64,000 nt of DNA from Alteromonas lipotrueiana (GTDB taxonomy: Bacteria > Pseudomonadota > Gammaproteobacteria > Enterobacterales > Alteromonadaceae), in contig NZ_JAESDK010000013.1 in NCBI RefSeq assembly GCF_019249245.1, positions 54,954 to 118,953 on the forward strand. Reading direction: 5' to 3'. The notes under the pieces are model-generated. The model saw nothing but the letters and a program-made list of their open reading frames with translations. It did not search any database and was not told the DNA's origin. This document shows, one piece after another, positions 45,587-55,090 of this stretch. The translations under genes and the position numbers were made by a program. Each line of letters opens with the position of its first letter. Position 1 is the stretch's first letter.

Positions 45587-48198
45587 CGTTTAAGCTGACC
45601 GGTTTGGTACAACGCATTGCTCATGAGTTTGTCTGTACCATACCAATAACCACGAAAATGTACATTATCGACAAAACCCACAACCACACCCTGCCCCAAT
45701 GGTTGGGCTATAATGGCTGCGCTGTTGCTGATCATCGCTACCAGTTCATCGGCGCTGTAGCCTGCCACTAATGGGTCAGCCTGATAAATCGCCGGCGTAG
45801 TAAACGGCGAGTTATCTGACTTAACAATCATATTGTTGGTTTTAAACAGGGGCAGTGTATCGTCGCTGTAACCGAACAGTAACGGATGTGTGGTGTCGAT
45901 ATTAGCGTGGTAAACCGAACCGGCTATTATTTTTTTTGCTTGTCGAGCACGCTGGTCGGCAAACTTCAGGCCGTCTTTGGTAAAAGCATCATCAACAATA
46001 TCGTTATCGATCACTTCCATATCAAGCCACTGCTGTTTTTCAAAAAACTTCAGGGCTGTACGCATACCAATCAGCGTACCACCGCTTTGTACCCAGCGTT
46101 TAATTTTCTGACGCGTTGACGCAGGTATTCCACCGTAGCCGCCACTGGCAAAAATAATGTGGGTGTAATCTTTTAAAGACAACCGGCTGAGTCTGCTTTG
46201 CTCAACAATAGCAGCCGCCAGCCCCACTCGCGTATCGAGATAATGCCAAATTTCACCAACTTCGTATTCGCGGGTACCCACACCACCAATAATCATTACT
46301 TTAGGCTCACTGACCGTAGTCATATCACGGCTGCCCAAATCAGGGCCTGACTGCGTAAATCCGCTACTCACCGAATAAATCGGGACCTGATGTTGCTGAC
46401 TTAACGTTTGCAACAGGTTAGTCAGATTTTGCGGCTGCTCAAGGGCTGCAGAAATTATCATTGTGCCAGCGTCAAATGCATGACTTTCCCCATTCGCCAA
46501 TGAAGCGGTAAAGCCGGTAGACGAAGAGCGTACCTGTGCCCCGGCTTCTAGCAAACTTTGTAACAATGCAGGCGCGTAATAGTGACGCCAGTCAATAGCA
46601 TAGGCGTAAGCGTCATTAGCTACCTGAGGTAATACCTGAGCTTCAGGTGCATTATCGGTCAGACTCACTCGACGTCGCTGCCCCTTGCTCACCGCTTCAT
46701 AGGTAAGATTAAACGCTAAGGGCAGGTTCCAGTTCGAAACATCATAAAAGGTGTTATCGGCAAATGACTGACGGGTAGAAAACAAGGATTTTACCAACCG
46801 ATAAGCGGGCTGATCCAATGGCACAAAAATAGCTTCACCCGCATCAAACGATTGCTTTTTCACCGACGCTTTGTCGGCCAGCCACTGGTATTGAATACCG
46901 TGCTGGTCTAACAAGCTGAGCATCTGTTTGAATCTTGCGGTATCGGCAGGCTGCCCAACGATGAACCCAAACGTGCTGTCTTTAGCGATTAGCTGGTCGG
47001 TGTCCTGAGCAAACTCTTTTTGATAGGCCAGCAAGGCAGGCTTATTAGCCATTGCCCCTTTAAATGTACTTAGCGAGGTAGTTACCTGGTTGGCAATGGT
47101 GTCGGCAAACGACAAAGGGCCATTAATCGTATCTTGCAAGTGTCCACGGCTACTGGCCTGTTCAAACAGAATGCCTACGGTCCCTAACGCGTCTGGATAA
47201 GACGACCCTTTACCGTAATAAAAGTCATCAAAACTTTCTTCAGAAAAATACAACTGTCCCGCTTTGTCCAAGGCTTTTACATGATATTTTGCTAAGGCTT
47301 CAGTCAGGGTCACATTCCCTTTAGGCGTATTAGGGTTTTTACGACTCGGTACCCCGGGTTGGAAAAAGTATGTGCTGTTCGGGCCCATCTCGTGGAAGTC
47401 TGTTAACACATGAGGACGCCAGCGCTGAAACTGTTTAATACGGGCGCGGGACTCAGGGTGGGTAAGCAATAGCCAGTCGCGGTTCAGATCAAACCAATAG
47501 TGGTTTGTACGCCCTGATGGCCAGCCTTCACGATGCTCGCGATGCTCAGGATCTGCCACCAGTTGCTGGCCTTTATGCATGTTCGCCCATTGAGCAAAAC
47601 GCGATAACCCATCGGGGTTGAAAGAGGGGTCAAGCAGAACAATATTATCTTGTAACAAGGCATCGACCGCCGGGCTATTTCCTGCACTCAGATAGTAGGC
47701 AATCAATAGTGCGGCATTTGCCCCCGAGGGCTCGTTACCGTGGATACTATAGCCCATGTACAGAATCAGAGGGGCGGTTTTATCTTCTGCCTCGCCCTGC
47801 TTTAATTTGCTAATATGCTGCTTACGCATTGCCTCCAGATTTGGCTGATTTTCAGGGGCCGTTATGGTTAAAAGCAATAAGGGTCGGTTTTCGTGAGTAC
47901 GACCGGTTTCCTGAATGCTGACTCTGTCAGACGCTTCAGCAAGCTGGCTCATATAACCCACCAGCTGGTCATGGCGCACATGCCATTGGCCTACATTAGC
48001 GCCCAAATACGACTCCGGCGTCGGGATATCAGGGTTGTAAGTGGTGTTTTCAGGTAAAAAACTGGCTGCAGAGCGGCCTGTTTTGTCGGTACCTGTACTG
48101 GCTGTAGCGGCCGTTACCGTCATCAGCGCCAGCGAAGAAAGTAGCAGCACGACAAAGTGCCGCGTGGTTTGGCCGGTAAGCGCAACTAACTTTCGCAT
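45583..48198 (-). CDS. Secreted M14-family zinc carboxypeptidase, large form
   Basis: An 871-residue exported metallopeptidase. A signal peptide occupies about 1-34. The M14 zinc ligands are H153 and E156 in SIHGNEPSG and H269 in DFHEMG; the Glu of LFEQASSRG is the likely general base. The C-terminal half (about 420-871) is a separate module, with sequence VMIIGGVGTREYEVGEIWHY suggesting a glutamine-amidotransferase-like fold. This bipartite form is common in Alteromonadales and Bacteroidetes and probably degrades proteins for nutrition. Divergent from nfuA, tail to tail with comF. Confidence 0.9.
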   Translation of the reverse strand: MRKLVALTGQTTRHFVVLLLSSLALMTVTAATASTGTDKTGRSAASFLPENTTYNPDIPTPESYLGANVGQWHVRHDQLVGYMSQLAEASDRVSIQETGRTHENRPLLLLTITAPENQPNLEAMRKQHISKLKQGEAEDKTAPLILYMGYSIHGNEPSGANAALLIAYYLSAGNSPAVDALLQDNIVLLDPSFNPDGLSRFAQWANMHKGQQLVADPEHREHREGWPSGRTNHYWFDLNRDWLLLTHPESRARIKQFQRWRPHVLTDFHEMGPNSTYFFQPGVPSRKNPNTPKGNVTLTEALAKYHVKALDKAGQLYFSEESFDDFYYGKGSSYPDALGTVGILFEQASSRGHLQDTINGPLSFADTIANQVTTSLSTFKGAMANKPALLAYQKEFAQDTDQLIAKDSTFGFIVGQPADTARFKQMLSLLDQHGIQYQWLADKASVKKQSFDAGEAIFVPLDQPAYRLVKSLFSTRQSFADNTFYDVSNWNLPLAFNLTYEAVSKGQRRRVSLTDNAPEAQVLPQVANDAYAYAIDWRHYYAPALLQSLLEAGAQVRSSSTGFTASLANGESHAFDAGTMIISAALEQPQNLTNLLQTLSQQHQVPIYSVSSGFTQSGPDLGSRDMTTVSEPKVMIIGGVGTREYEVGEIWHYLDTRVGLAAAIVEQSRLSRLSLKDYTHIIFASGGYGGIPASTRQKIKRWVQSGGTLIGMRTALKFFEKQQWLDMEVIDNDIVDDAFTKDGLKFADQRARQAKKIIAGSVYHANIDTTHPLLFGYSDDTLPLFKTNNMIVKSDNSPFTTPAIYQADPLVAGYSADELVAMISNSAAIIAQPLGQGVVVGFVDNVHFRGYWYGTDKLMSNALYQTGQLKR

Positions 48199-48257
48199 AA
48201 ATCTAAGTTTCCGTTTTCGTGGTAAAGCTCAATGAACCTGATAGCAAAATGCCATCA

Positions 48258-48284
48258 ATACTTGACTGTTTTACTCAAGTAAAT
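48258..48284. promoter_or_regulatory. Candidate IscR operator over the nfuA promoter
   Basis: ATACTTGACTGTTTTACTCA followed by AGTAAAT is a near-palindrome (ACTTGAcT / AcTCAAGT half-sites) and resembles the gammaproteobacterial IscR type 1 [2Fe-2S]-dependent site. A TATAAT at 48292-48297 lies just downstream, so the site covers the -35 region and would repress nfuA when clusters are abundant. The motif comparison is from memory of published consensus patterns. Confidence 0.65.
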
Positions 48285-48328
48285 TTGTTATTATAATATC
48301 CAAATACGATTCAACGCAGGACTTGGTA

Positions 48329-48907
48329 ATGATTACTATATCAGAAGAAGCACAGGCTCATTTTGCAAAATTACTGGAAAAACAGGAATCCGGCACTAAT
48401 ATCCGTGTATTCGTCGTAAACCCTGGTACATCGTCTGCCGAGTGTGGGGTTTCTTACTGTCCGCCTAATGCGGTAGAAGATACCGACATGCGCTTTGAGC
48501 TCAACGGCTTTGATGCGGTGGTTGACGCTGAAAGCGCACCTTATCTGGAAGAAGCCGAAATTGACTATGTAACTGACCAGATGGGCTCGCAGTTAACCTT
48601 AAAGGCACCTAATGCAAAAGCGCGTAAGGTCGCTGATGACGCCCCATTGGTCGAGCGGGTTAACTATATGATTGAGTCTGAAATCAACCCTCAGCTGGCC
48701 AGCCATGGTGGTCATATTGTGTTAGCCGAAATTACTGAAGAAGGCTACGCCGTATTGCAGTTTGGAGGCGGTTGTAATGGCTGTTCAATGGTCGATGTGA
48801 CCCTTAAAGAAGGCATTGAAAAACAAATGCTTGAAGAGTTTGCTGGTGAGCTGGTTGGCGTAAAAGATGCTACCGAGCATGAAGCCGGTTCGCACTCTTA
48901 CTACTAA
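48329..48907 (+). CDS. nfuA: Fe-S cluster biogenesis protein NfuA
   Basis: A 192-residue NfuA, which carries [4Fe-4S] clusters to target proteins under stress. The N-terminal degenerate A-type domain (residues 1-95, with [12 protein letters not shown]) is followed by the Nfu domain with C149 and C152 in [11 protein letters not shown], the same positions as in E. coli NfuA. The ATG at 48329 gives [12 protein letters not shown]; the TTG two codons upstream is less likely. An IscR-type site precedes it. Confidence 0.96.
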   Translation: MITISEEAQAHFAKLLEKQESGTNIRVFVVNPGTSSAECGVSYCPPNAVEDTDMRFELNGFDAVVDAESAPYLEEAEIDYVTDQMGSQLTLKAPNAKARKVADDAPLVERVNYMIESEINPQLASHGGHIVLAEITEEGYAVLQFGGGCNGCSMVDVTLKEGIEKQMLEEFAGELVGVKDATEHEAGSHSYY

Positions 48908-48923
48908 TTTCAATACAAGGGTT

Positions 48924-49184
48924 ATGAAACCAACTTCGTCTTCGCCTGCCAGCTGGTTTACGTTATCGGCCAGCTGGCGCCGTTTTAAATGGGGCTTGGG
49001 TGTCTTTTTAGCGGGCATGGCGGGATTATTGTTAACAGGCCACGGGCATCCCGTGGCTTACTACATGAGTATGACGATATTACTGAGCGGTTTCGCACTG
49101 GCTATGACAGGTTATGCAGGGATCTTCTGGCAGCGCATTAGCGGCCTTAATCCTCGTCGAAAATCAACTTATCGTGATAATTAA
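48924..49184 (+). CDS. Small hypothetical membrane protein
   Basis: An 86-residue protein from the ATG at 48924 (16 bases after nfuA, with ACAAGG upstream). Two hydrophobic helices (WGLGVFLAGMAGLLLTG and YYMSMTILLSGFALAMTGYAGIF) and basic ends suggest an inner-membrane hairpin with both termini in the cytoplasm. Its last 38 bases overlap the 3' end of the convergent MATE gene. No family recognised. Probably co-transcribed with nfuA. Confidence 0.6.
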   Translation: MKPTSSSPASWFTLSASWRRFKWGLGVFLAGMAGLLLTGHGHPVAYYMSMTILLSGFALAMTGYAGIFWQRISGLNPRRKSTYRDN

Positions 49185-50487
49185 ACCGGTACAACACCAC
49201 CGCAAGCGTAACCCCCCGCGCCAGTAAAAAAGCCAATAAGGCAAACCACAGCGCTATATTTCCGTGCGCTTTAAATAGCCACCATACCGGAAAAAACACC
49301 CCCAAAGCACTAATAATCATAGTATCGCGCATGGCAGCTGAGCGTGTTAATCCTACAAATACCCCATCGAATAAGAAACACCAGTGTCCGACCAGCGGCA
49401 ATAAAATCATCAGGGGCAAGTACGGCAAGGCCGCTTCAAATAATGATGGTAAGTTGGTCAGCAGGCCAATAATGTGGGCTCCGCCCATCCAGAATATTAG
49501 CGCATACCCCAGTGCAAACATACTGGACCAAAATAGTCCTCTATGGGTATGAGTCATCACCGCTTTAGAGTCGCGCCGCCCGGTCGCCTCACCTACAAGA
49601 GCCTCCACTGCATAAGCAATACCATCGAGCCCTAACGCTATAAGCACAAAAAACTGCATCAATATTGCGTTCACCGCTGCGGCCGTTGCACCATACCGGG
49701 CGCCCTGCAAGGTGACGAATGCCAGGCACAATTGCAGCGCCAGATTACGTAACAGCATATTGCCATTCAAACGCATTAGCATTTTGCGCGCAGCAGCATT
49801 AAACCAATGCCATTGTACGGGGGTAAAACCAACCTGTCTCAATGCCACCAGCATGGCCGCCCCAGCCATAAAGGTTTCGGCCAGTACGCTGGCCAACGCC
49901 ACACCACCGACCGACATGTCCAATCCAAAAACAAACAGCACGTCCAACCCGGCGTTTAAGAGGTTTCCCACTATTTGGATTACCATCACGGCGCGAGTTC
50001 GTTGTTGGCCTACAAGCCAGCCAACCAACACCAAGTTCAGCATGGCCGCCGGTGCACCCCAAACCCTTACGCTAAAGTAAGCACTTACAAACTGACTTAC
50101 TTGAGAGCTGGGATTGGCTAAGGTTAATCCGGCTTGTAATACCCAGCCTTGTACTAACCACAACGCAATACCTAAAATTAACGCCATTGCGCATGCCTGA
50201 TACAATACTTTTGCGGGCTCAGCAGAACCCGCCGCAGCGCCGCGAGCCTGGGCACTGAGACCGGTCGTCGACATACGTAAAAAACCGCAAACCCAATAGA
50301 TTTGCGTTAATATGAGAGCGCCTATAGAGGCTCCGGCCAGCATCGCAGACGAATCCATATGCCCCATCACTGCCGTATCCACCAAACCTAGCAATGGGGT
50401 AGTAATGTTTGCCAAAATCATCGGCAGTGCCAGTGCAAGTAAATGCTGGTGCGCCTTTAGGCCTGTTAGCGGGGCTGATTGATTCAC
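49147..50487 (-). CDS. dinF: MATE-family efflux transporter, DinF type
   Basis: A 446-residue transporter with about twelve membrane helices. The DinF/MATE signatures are visible in the first helix pair (PMILANITTPLLGLVDTAVM and GHMDSSAMLAGASIG) and the repeated second half (ILMQFFVLIALGLDGIAYAV). DinF-type MATE pumps export organic cations and toxic compounds with Na+ or H+. In E. coli dinF is linked to lexA, but here lexA is 11 kb away. The symbol rests on subfamily resemblance. The 3' end overlaps a gene on the other strand. Confidence 0.88.
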   Translation of the reverse strand: MNQSAPLTGLKAHQHLLALALPMILANITTPLLGLVDTAVMGHMDSSAMLAGASIGALILTQIYWVCGFLRMSTTGLSAQARGAAAGSAEPAKVLYQACAMALILGIALWLVQGWVLQAGLTLANPSSQVSQFVSAYFSVRVWGAPAAMLNLVLVGWLVGQQRTRAVMVIQIVGNLLNAGLDVLFVFGLDMSVGGVALASVLAETFMAGAAMLVALRQVGFTPVQWHWFNAAARKMLMRLNGNMLLRNLALQLCLAFVTLQGARYGATAAAVNAILMQFFVLIALGLDGIAYAVEALVGEATGRRDSKAVMTHTHRGLFWSSMFALGYALIFWMGGAHIIGLLTNLPSLFEAALPYLPLMILLPLVGHWCFLFDGVFVGLTRSAAMRDTMIISALGVFFPVWWLFKAHGNIALWFALLAFLLARGVTLAVVLYRFNYHDKLIFDED

Positions 50488-50518
50488 TATTTACAGTACA
50501 AAATCGAAAGGAGTTGCC

Positions 50519-51586
50519 GTGCAGTTTATCATGAGTGTCTTTGTTTGTTTCTGGCTATTGTTGATCAGCTTTGCGGCTGAGAGTAAGCAGGATAGTCCTT
50601 CGGTACATAGCGCGCCTATTTTGCTGTATCACCATGTAGCTGACGATACACCTGCAAGCACCAGTATTTCAGTTGAACAATTTAAACAACATATGGCCTA
50701 TATTAACGAACATCATACGGTATTACCCCTGACTGACATTGTCGCGGCTATTAAGGCCAATGAAGCGCTGCCTTCTAACGCGCTGGCTATTACCTTTGAC
50801 GATGGTTACAAGAACATTCTGACCAATGGTCACCCGATTCTTTCTGACTATAATTTTCCATATACTATTTTTATCAATCCGGCAGAAATTGGACAGCGTG
50901 CCAATCAGCTTAGCTGGGATGAAGTAAAACAGTTGCAAAATGAAGGTGTTTTATTTGCTAATCACACGATGAACCACCTGCATATGTTGAACAAAGAAGA
51001 CAATGAATCTGAAGATGAGTGGCTAGAGCGGGTATGGAGCAATGTTTCTGAGGCTCAGACTGTGTTGGAACAAAAGACAGGCACCACGGTAAAATATCTG
51101 GCTTATCCGTTTGGTGAGTACAACCAGGCATTAGCTCAGCGTGTAGAACAAGAAGGCTATGTTGGCTTCGGTCAGCATTCCGGCGCTGCGGGGCCCACCT
51201 CGCAAATATCAGCTCTCCCCCGCTTTCCTGCTGCCGGACCTTATGCCAGTCTTAAAAGCCTTAAAACAAAGATGGCCAGTCTGGCATTACCGGTTACACG
51301 TATCAGCAGCCCTGAGCCACAACGAGATTTTGAAGCACCCGGCGCCATCACCCTGACTATCAATGATGAAAAGATAGATTTAGGCCGGGCCAGCTGCTAT
51401 TTCAATGGTAACAAAATTCGCAGTCAGTCTGATGAACAACAATTATCGTTCACTTTAGAACAAACTCTGCCTACGGGCCGCTCGCGGGTTAATTGCACGG
51501 TTCCATCAAGTCAGTTTAGTGGGCGCTACTACTGGTATTCGCAACCCTTTTTTGTAGCGAATAAAGAAGGTAAATACCCAGACTAG
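50519..51586 (+). CDS. Exported polysaccharide deacetylase family protein
   Basis: A 355-residue NodB-type carbohydrate esterase 4 protein. The signal peptide (SVFVCFWLLLISFAAES) is followed by LLYHHVADD, the NodB core AITFDDGYKN (catalytic/metal Asp pair) and the metal-binding NHTMNHLHM. The layout resembles PgaB-type poly-N-acetylglucosamine deacetylases, without the C-terminal glycosyl hydrolase domain; a beta-rich C-terminal domain occupies the last 90 residues. GTG start with AAAGGAG at the right distance. Divergent from the MATE gene by 31 bases. Confidence 0.86.
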   Translation: MQFIMSVFVCFWLLLISFAAESKQDSPSVHSAPILLYHHVADDTPASTSISVEQFKQHMAYINEHHTVLPLTDIVAAIKANEALPSNALAITFDDGYKNILTNGHPILSDYNFPYTIFINPAEIGQRANQLSWDEVKQLQNEGVLFANHTMNHLHMLNKEDNESEDEWLERVWSNVSEAQTVLEQKTGTTVKYLAYPFGEYNQALAQRVEQEGYVGFGQHSGAAGPTSQISALPRFPAAGPYASLKSLKTKMASLALPVTRISSPEPQRDFEAPGAITLTINDEKIDLGRASCYFNGNKIRSQSDEQQLSFTLEQTLPTGRSRVNCTVPSSQFSGRYYWYSQPFFVANKEGKYPD

Positions 51587-51917
51587 AACGTGTTTTAACC
51601 AGGCTACATAAAACTTTTACAATATAACCGCGTGGGTTCGTGTTTATTTTAAACCGCACTACCCCATCGTGGTTAGTGTAGGCAGGCTTGCCTTTAGTTA
51701 ATCAAAATTCAGGCACATTCAGTTTGGATACGTGCCACTATTAGAGTGAGTATCCATAGTTCTACGTATAGTTTTATATAGCCCAGAGAACTCAAATTAT
51801 CTAACCAAATGCTTAGAACTAACCCTAACTTCAGCTATAAAATTTAAAGGCGTCTGCCTCGACCTTTTGCTGGCATCTACGTAAGTTTTTGGGTTTATGC
51901 TGCTTTCTTGTTTTAGC
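51587..51917. other. 331-bp non-coding gap
   Basis: Between the deacetylase gene and the convergent GNAT gene. AT-rich, with stop codons in all frames. AGGCA/TGCCT near 51680 forms only a five-base stem. No gene, RNA or convincing terminator was seen. Confidence 0.5.
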
Positions 51918-52517
51918 TTAAAAGCCTACGGATTTTTGCAGCTGAACGAAGCGGCTGGTGCTGTGTTGCTCAGTGAATCCCAGCGCTATGTAGAACTGCA
52001 AAGCTTCGATATTTTGCAGCTCTACATCCAGGGTTAACGTTTGTTTAGATAAACTCTTTGCCTGTTGAACAATAAACTCAATAAGCAGGCGCCCAATACC
52101 TTGTCGTTGATAATCTGAATGTACGGCAAGGTGTCCGATGTTAAGCTCATGTGCTACAGGCGCAGACAGCTCAGCAGTTAATTCCTGGCTTCGATGTATT
52201 ATTTTTAGCGCCTGTTCTGAGCCATAAAAACGTGTGATAGATTGTAATGTGTCACGGTCAAACTGCACCCCTAATTCACTATGCCAACAAGTAACTAACC
52301 CCACCACCTCATTATCTTGTACTGCAACCCAGTGTTGCTGGTACCCGTACTGTCCAGTACGTTGATGCCAGGCGTCATGTAAAAAATTTAACGCCGTGGA
52401 TGTATTACCCTGTCCAAAGATAGCAACCAGCAACTCTTCACCGGCAGTAAGAAGCAAAGGCACTGCTATCGGACCATCTGAGTCTTCAGCGGATCTCACA
52501 TACAGAGTTTTAGTCAC
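51918..52517 (-). CDS. GNAT-family N-acetyltransferase
   Basis: A 199-residue acetyltransferase of the GNAT superfamily. The acetyl-CoA-binding pyrophosphate loop is QRQGIGRLLIEF (Q/RxxGxG/A), preceded by the strand IGHLAVHSDY and followed by LTLDVELQNIEALQFYIALGF. The start overlaps the SCO-family stop by four bases, so it is the last gene of the cytochrome oxidase transcript. A link to oxidase function is not evident; the substrate is unknown. Confidence 0.88.
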   Translation of the reverse strand: MTKTLYVRSAEDSDGPIAVPLLLTAGEELLVAIFGQGNTSTALNFLHDAWHQRTGQYGYQQHWVAVQDNEVVGLVTCWHSELGVQFDRDTLQSITRFYGSEQALKIIHRSQELTAELSAPVAHELNIGHLAVHSDYQRQGIGRLLIEFIVQQAKSLSKQTLTLDVELQNIEALQFYIALGFTEQHSTSRFVQLQKSVGF

Positions 52518-53170
52518 CGGTAGTTAGACACAACGATGGGCATATCTGCCACAATGTGGTCGGGGCTGACTATCGATATCTGACCTACTTCGGCTCTTGG
52601 CTTAAATCGCCCCACCACCTGGGCCTTCGGCGAAACGACGATGACAGAAGCACTATGATCTACCAGGTAATCAGTTTGCTCGGTACTTTCGCTCAGGGAA
52701 TAAACTAAACCGAAACTACGTACCAGTGGAAAGATTTCTTCATGGCTACCGGTGGCGGCAATAAACTCATCGTTAAAATAGCTTTTGTAGCTGGAAAGCC
52801 GTTCTGGAGTATCGCGCTGGGGGTCAACCGACAAAAACAAAACCCTGATTGGGTACTCACTCTCAATATTTTGCAGTTGCGGATAAATGCGGTTGAACCC
52901 TGCCATGGTAGCCGGACAAATATCGGGACAATAGGTGTAGCCTAAAAATACCAGGGTCCACTGGTTCTGGAGACTTTGGGCATTCAGGTTTTCACCGTTT
53001 GCCTGCGTTAACTGAAAGTCGGGCAGCGTTCGAGCGACGGGATAAAACTGGAAGTGTTCAGGCTCTGAAGCTGAAATGGCATTATCTGGCGGCGATATTG
53101 TTATCGCCGCCCAAATACCGCCCGTAAATGCCGCTGCCAGCACTATCCCTATTAATGTGTTTTGTTTCAT
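52514..53170 (-). CDS. SCO1/SenC family copper chaperone
   Basis: A 218-residue membrane-anchored thioredoxin-fold protein with one N-terminal transmembrane helix (about 5-25). The copper ligands are C-x3-C in [12 protein letters not shown] and a downstream His in DYLVDHSAS. It delivers copper or reduces cysteines in the CuA site of cytochrome oxidase subunit II. It overlaps ctaB by four bases and is part of the oxidase gene cluster. Confidence 0.93.
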   Translation of the reverse strand: MKQNTLIGIVLAAAFTGGIWAAITISPPDNAISASEPEHFQFYPVARTLPDFQLTQANGENLNAQSLQNQWTLVFLGYTYCPDICPATMAGFNRIYPQLQNIESEYPIRVLFLSVDPQRDTPERLSSYKSYFNDEFIAATGSHEEIFPLVRSFGLVYSLSESTEQTDYLVDHSASVIVVSPKAQVVGRFKPRAEVGQISIVSPDHIVADMPIVVSNYR

Positions 53171-54087
53171 AGTGTCACGGGTATGTAATGGTCAACAAGT
53201 AGAACGACAAACAATACCATGAGATGAACAATTGAAAACCGGAAAGTTTTCATAGCCCAACCCGGTTTATCGTTAAACTTTAATTGCCAGGCGTACCACA
53301 CAAAACCAGCATTAAGCGCTGTACTGCCTATCAGATAGATCAGATACGACATGGCGGTTAAATACGGTAAAAAACCAACCAGCATCAACAGTACGGTATA
53401 GCCTAAAATCCAGGTTTTGGTAAACGCATCGCCGTGGGTGACGGGAAGCATAGGAATGTCTGCTTTGGCGTATTCTTTTTTGCGGTGAATAGCTAAAGCC
53501 CAAAAGTGTGGAGGGGTCCAGGTAAACACAATCAGAACCAGAAGCAGAGCATGAGAATGAATCTCACCGGTAACAGCGGTCCAACCTAACAGGGGAGGTG
53601 CTGCGCCGGCCAGCCCCCCAATTACAATATTCTGGGGCGTGGCCCGTTTTAAAAATAAAGTATAAATACCGGCATAACCTACCAGTGAGGCCAAAGTAAG
53701 CCATGCCGTTAGCCAGTTCACCCAAAGTGCCAGACAGCTAAACCCTAATGACCCCAGTATCAGGGCAAACCAGAGCGCCGAGCCCACCCCAACGTGGCCT
53801 TTCGCCACCGGTCGGTTATAAGTTCGGGCCATTTTGCTGTCAATCTTGTGATCAACAACATGGTTGATCACCGCAGCACTGCTGGCCAGTAGTCCTATAC
53901 CAGTGAGGCCGGCTATTAAGATGTTAACGGGTACCAGGCCAGGCGTAGCCAGACACATGCCTACCAATGCAGTTAGCAATAATAGCATCACTACTTTGGG
54001 CTTGGTCATTTCATAAAAATGCTGCCAGTTTAACGAAACACGAGCCTGATTTTGTTCCTGCTCGCTTACCTCCACCCATTTAGCCAT
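53167..54087 (-). CDS. ctaB: Protoheme IX farnesyltransferase (heme O synthase)
   Basis: A 306-residue polytopic UbiA-family prenyltransferase that farnesylates heme B to heme O. The polyprenyl-binding [19 protein letters not shown] motif is present, followed by the second Asp-rich loop in [20 protein letters not shown]. The ATG at 54087 has AGGAAA at better spacing than the ATG two codons upstream at 54093. The frame overlaps ctaA by eight bases. Confidence 0.94.
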   Translation of the reverse strand: MAKWVEVSEQEQNQARVSLNWQHFYEMTKPKVVMLLLLTALVGMCLATPGLVPVNILIAGLTGIGLLASSAAVINHVVDHKIDSKMARTYNRPVAKGHVGVGSALWFALILGSLGFSCLALWVNWLTAWLTLASLVGYAGIYTLFLKRATPQNIVIGGLAGAAPPLLGWTAVTGEIHSHALLLVLIVFTWTPPHFWALAIHRKKEYAKADIPMLPVTHGDAFTKTWILGYTVLLMLVGFLPYLTAMSYLIYLIGSTALNAGFVWYAWQLKFNDKPGWAMKTFRFSIVHLMVLFVVLLVDHYIPVTL

Positions 54088-55069
54088 GAGCATTTTCCTG
54101 TAAATGTGCCAACTGATACGTTATCCAGACCATTATCAGTAGCAGGCACGCTGCCACAAAGTTATGCGCAACAGCAATAGTAAGCGGCAGACTCATAACC
54201 ACATTACTGATCCCCAAAAGAACCTGTGCAATAAGAACCAATATCAGCGCGGCGCCGGCAGTATTCATTAGTTTCGATTTTAGGCGTAGCAGCCCAATTC
54301 CCATCGCCAGTAGATAAACAAATGTAACCAATGCTCCCGCCCTATGCACAATATGCATGGTCATACGTTCAGAATAACCGTGTACGCCAAACTCGTAATT
54401 TTCAGCCACCGGGACGCTATAGGCGCCAGGCATATCAATTTGAGTCCACCACTGGCCTTCACAAACCGGAAAGTTGGTACAGGCTAATGCTGCGTAGTTG
54501 GCTGATGTCCATCCTCCAAGCGCAATTTGGCATCCTAAAATAGCCATCCCAAAAAATGCAAAGCCCAATAATCGACGAGTGGATTTGAGCCGGTCTCGGC
54601 ACAAAACGGGATGTAAACGCAAGTACATTACAAACAGACAACACAATACCGCAAATCCGCCCAGTAAATGCCCCATAACGACTACAGGCAACAGGTTCAT
54701 CGTCACGGTCCACATGCCAAGGGCAGCCTGAAAGACCACCAATACGCATAAAAATAGTGGCAGTCCCATAGGCATATTAGGATCGCGGCGTTTGGCAGAC
54801 CATATTGCAATAGCAAAAATAAGCAGCCCCAAAGTGCCCGCCAAATAGCGGTGAATCATTTCGCTCCAGGCCTTGCTGGCTTCTAATGGGCGCTCAGGAA
54901 ACGCCTGATTAGCCGCGGCAACTTTATCGCTGGATGCGGGTACAAATAATTCGCCATAACAACCAGGCCAGTCTGGACACCCAAGTCCAGCATCGGTTAG
55001 CCGGGTATAGGCTCCCATCACAATAACTGTTACCGCTAACAACAAACTGCACATTACTAATTTTTTCAT
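54080..55069 (-). CDS. ctaA: Heme A synthase CtaA
   Basis: A 329-residue Cox15/CtaA protein with eight membrane helices that oxidises heme O to heme A. Histidine ligands are visible in [24 protein letters not shown] and VAHNFVA. A cysteine pair in the first periplasmic loop ([12 protein letters not shown]) matches redox cysteines known in the family. Its product supplies heme A to the oxidase subunit I encoded upstream. Confidence 0.94.
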   Translation of the reverse strand: MKKLVMCSLLLAVTVIVMGAYTRLTDAGLGCPDWPGCYGELFVPASSDKVAAANQAFPERPLEASKAWSEMIHRYLAGTLGLLIFAIAIWSAKRRDPNMPMGLPLFLCVLVVFQAALGMWTVTMNLLPVVVMGHLLGGFAVLCCLFVMYLRLHPVLCRDRLKSTRRLLGFAFFGMAILGCQIALGGWTSANYAALACTNFPVCEGQWWTQIDMPGAYSVPVAENYEFGVHGYSERMTMHIVHRAGALVTFVYLLAMGIGLLRLKSKLMNTAGAALILVLIAQVLLGISNVVMSLPLTIAVAHNFVAACLLLIMVWITYQLAHLQENAHG

Positions 55070-55090
55070 GCCAGGATATCCTTGTCTGGT

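Noticed and set aside
54960..54985. A GGACACCCA motif resembling the GTGGGTGTCC element at the right end.
   Set aside because: It lies inside ctaA and encodes the conserved [10 protein letters not shown] loop, so the match is coincidental.
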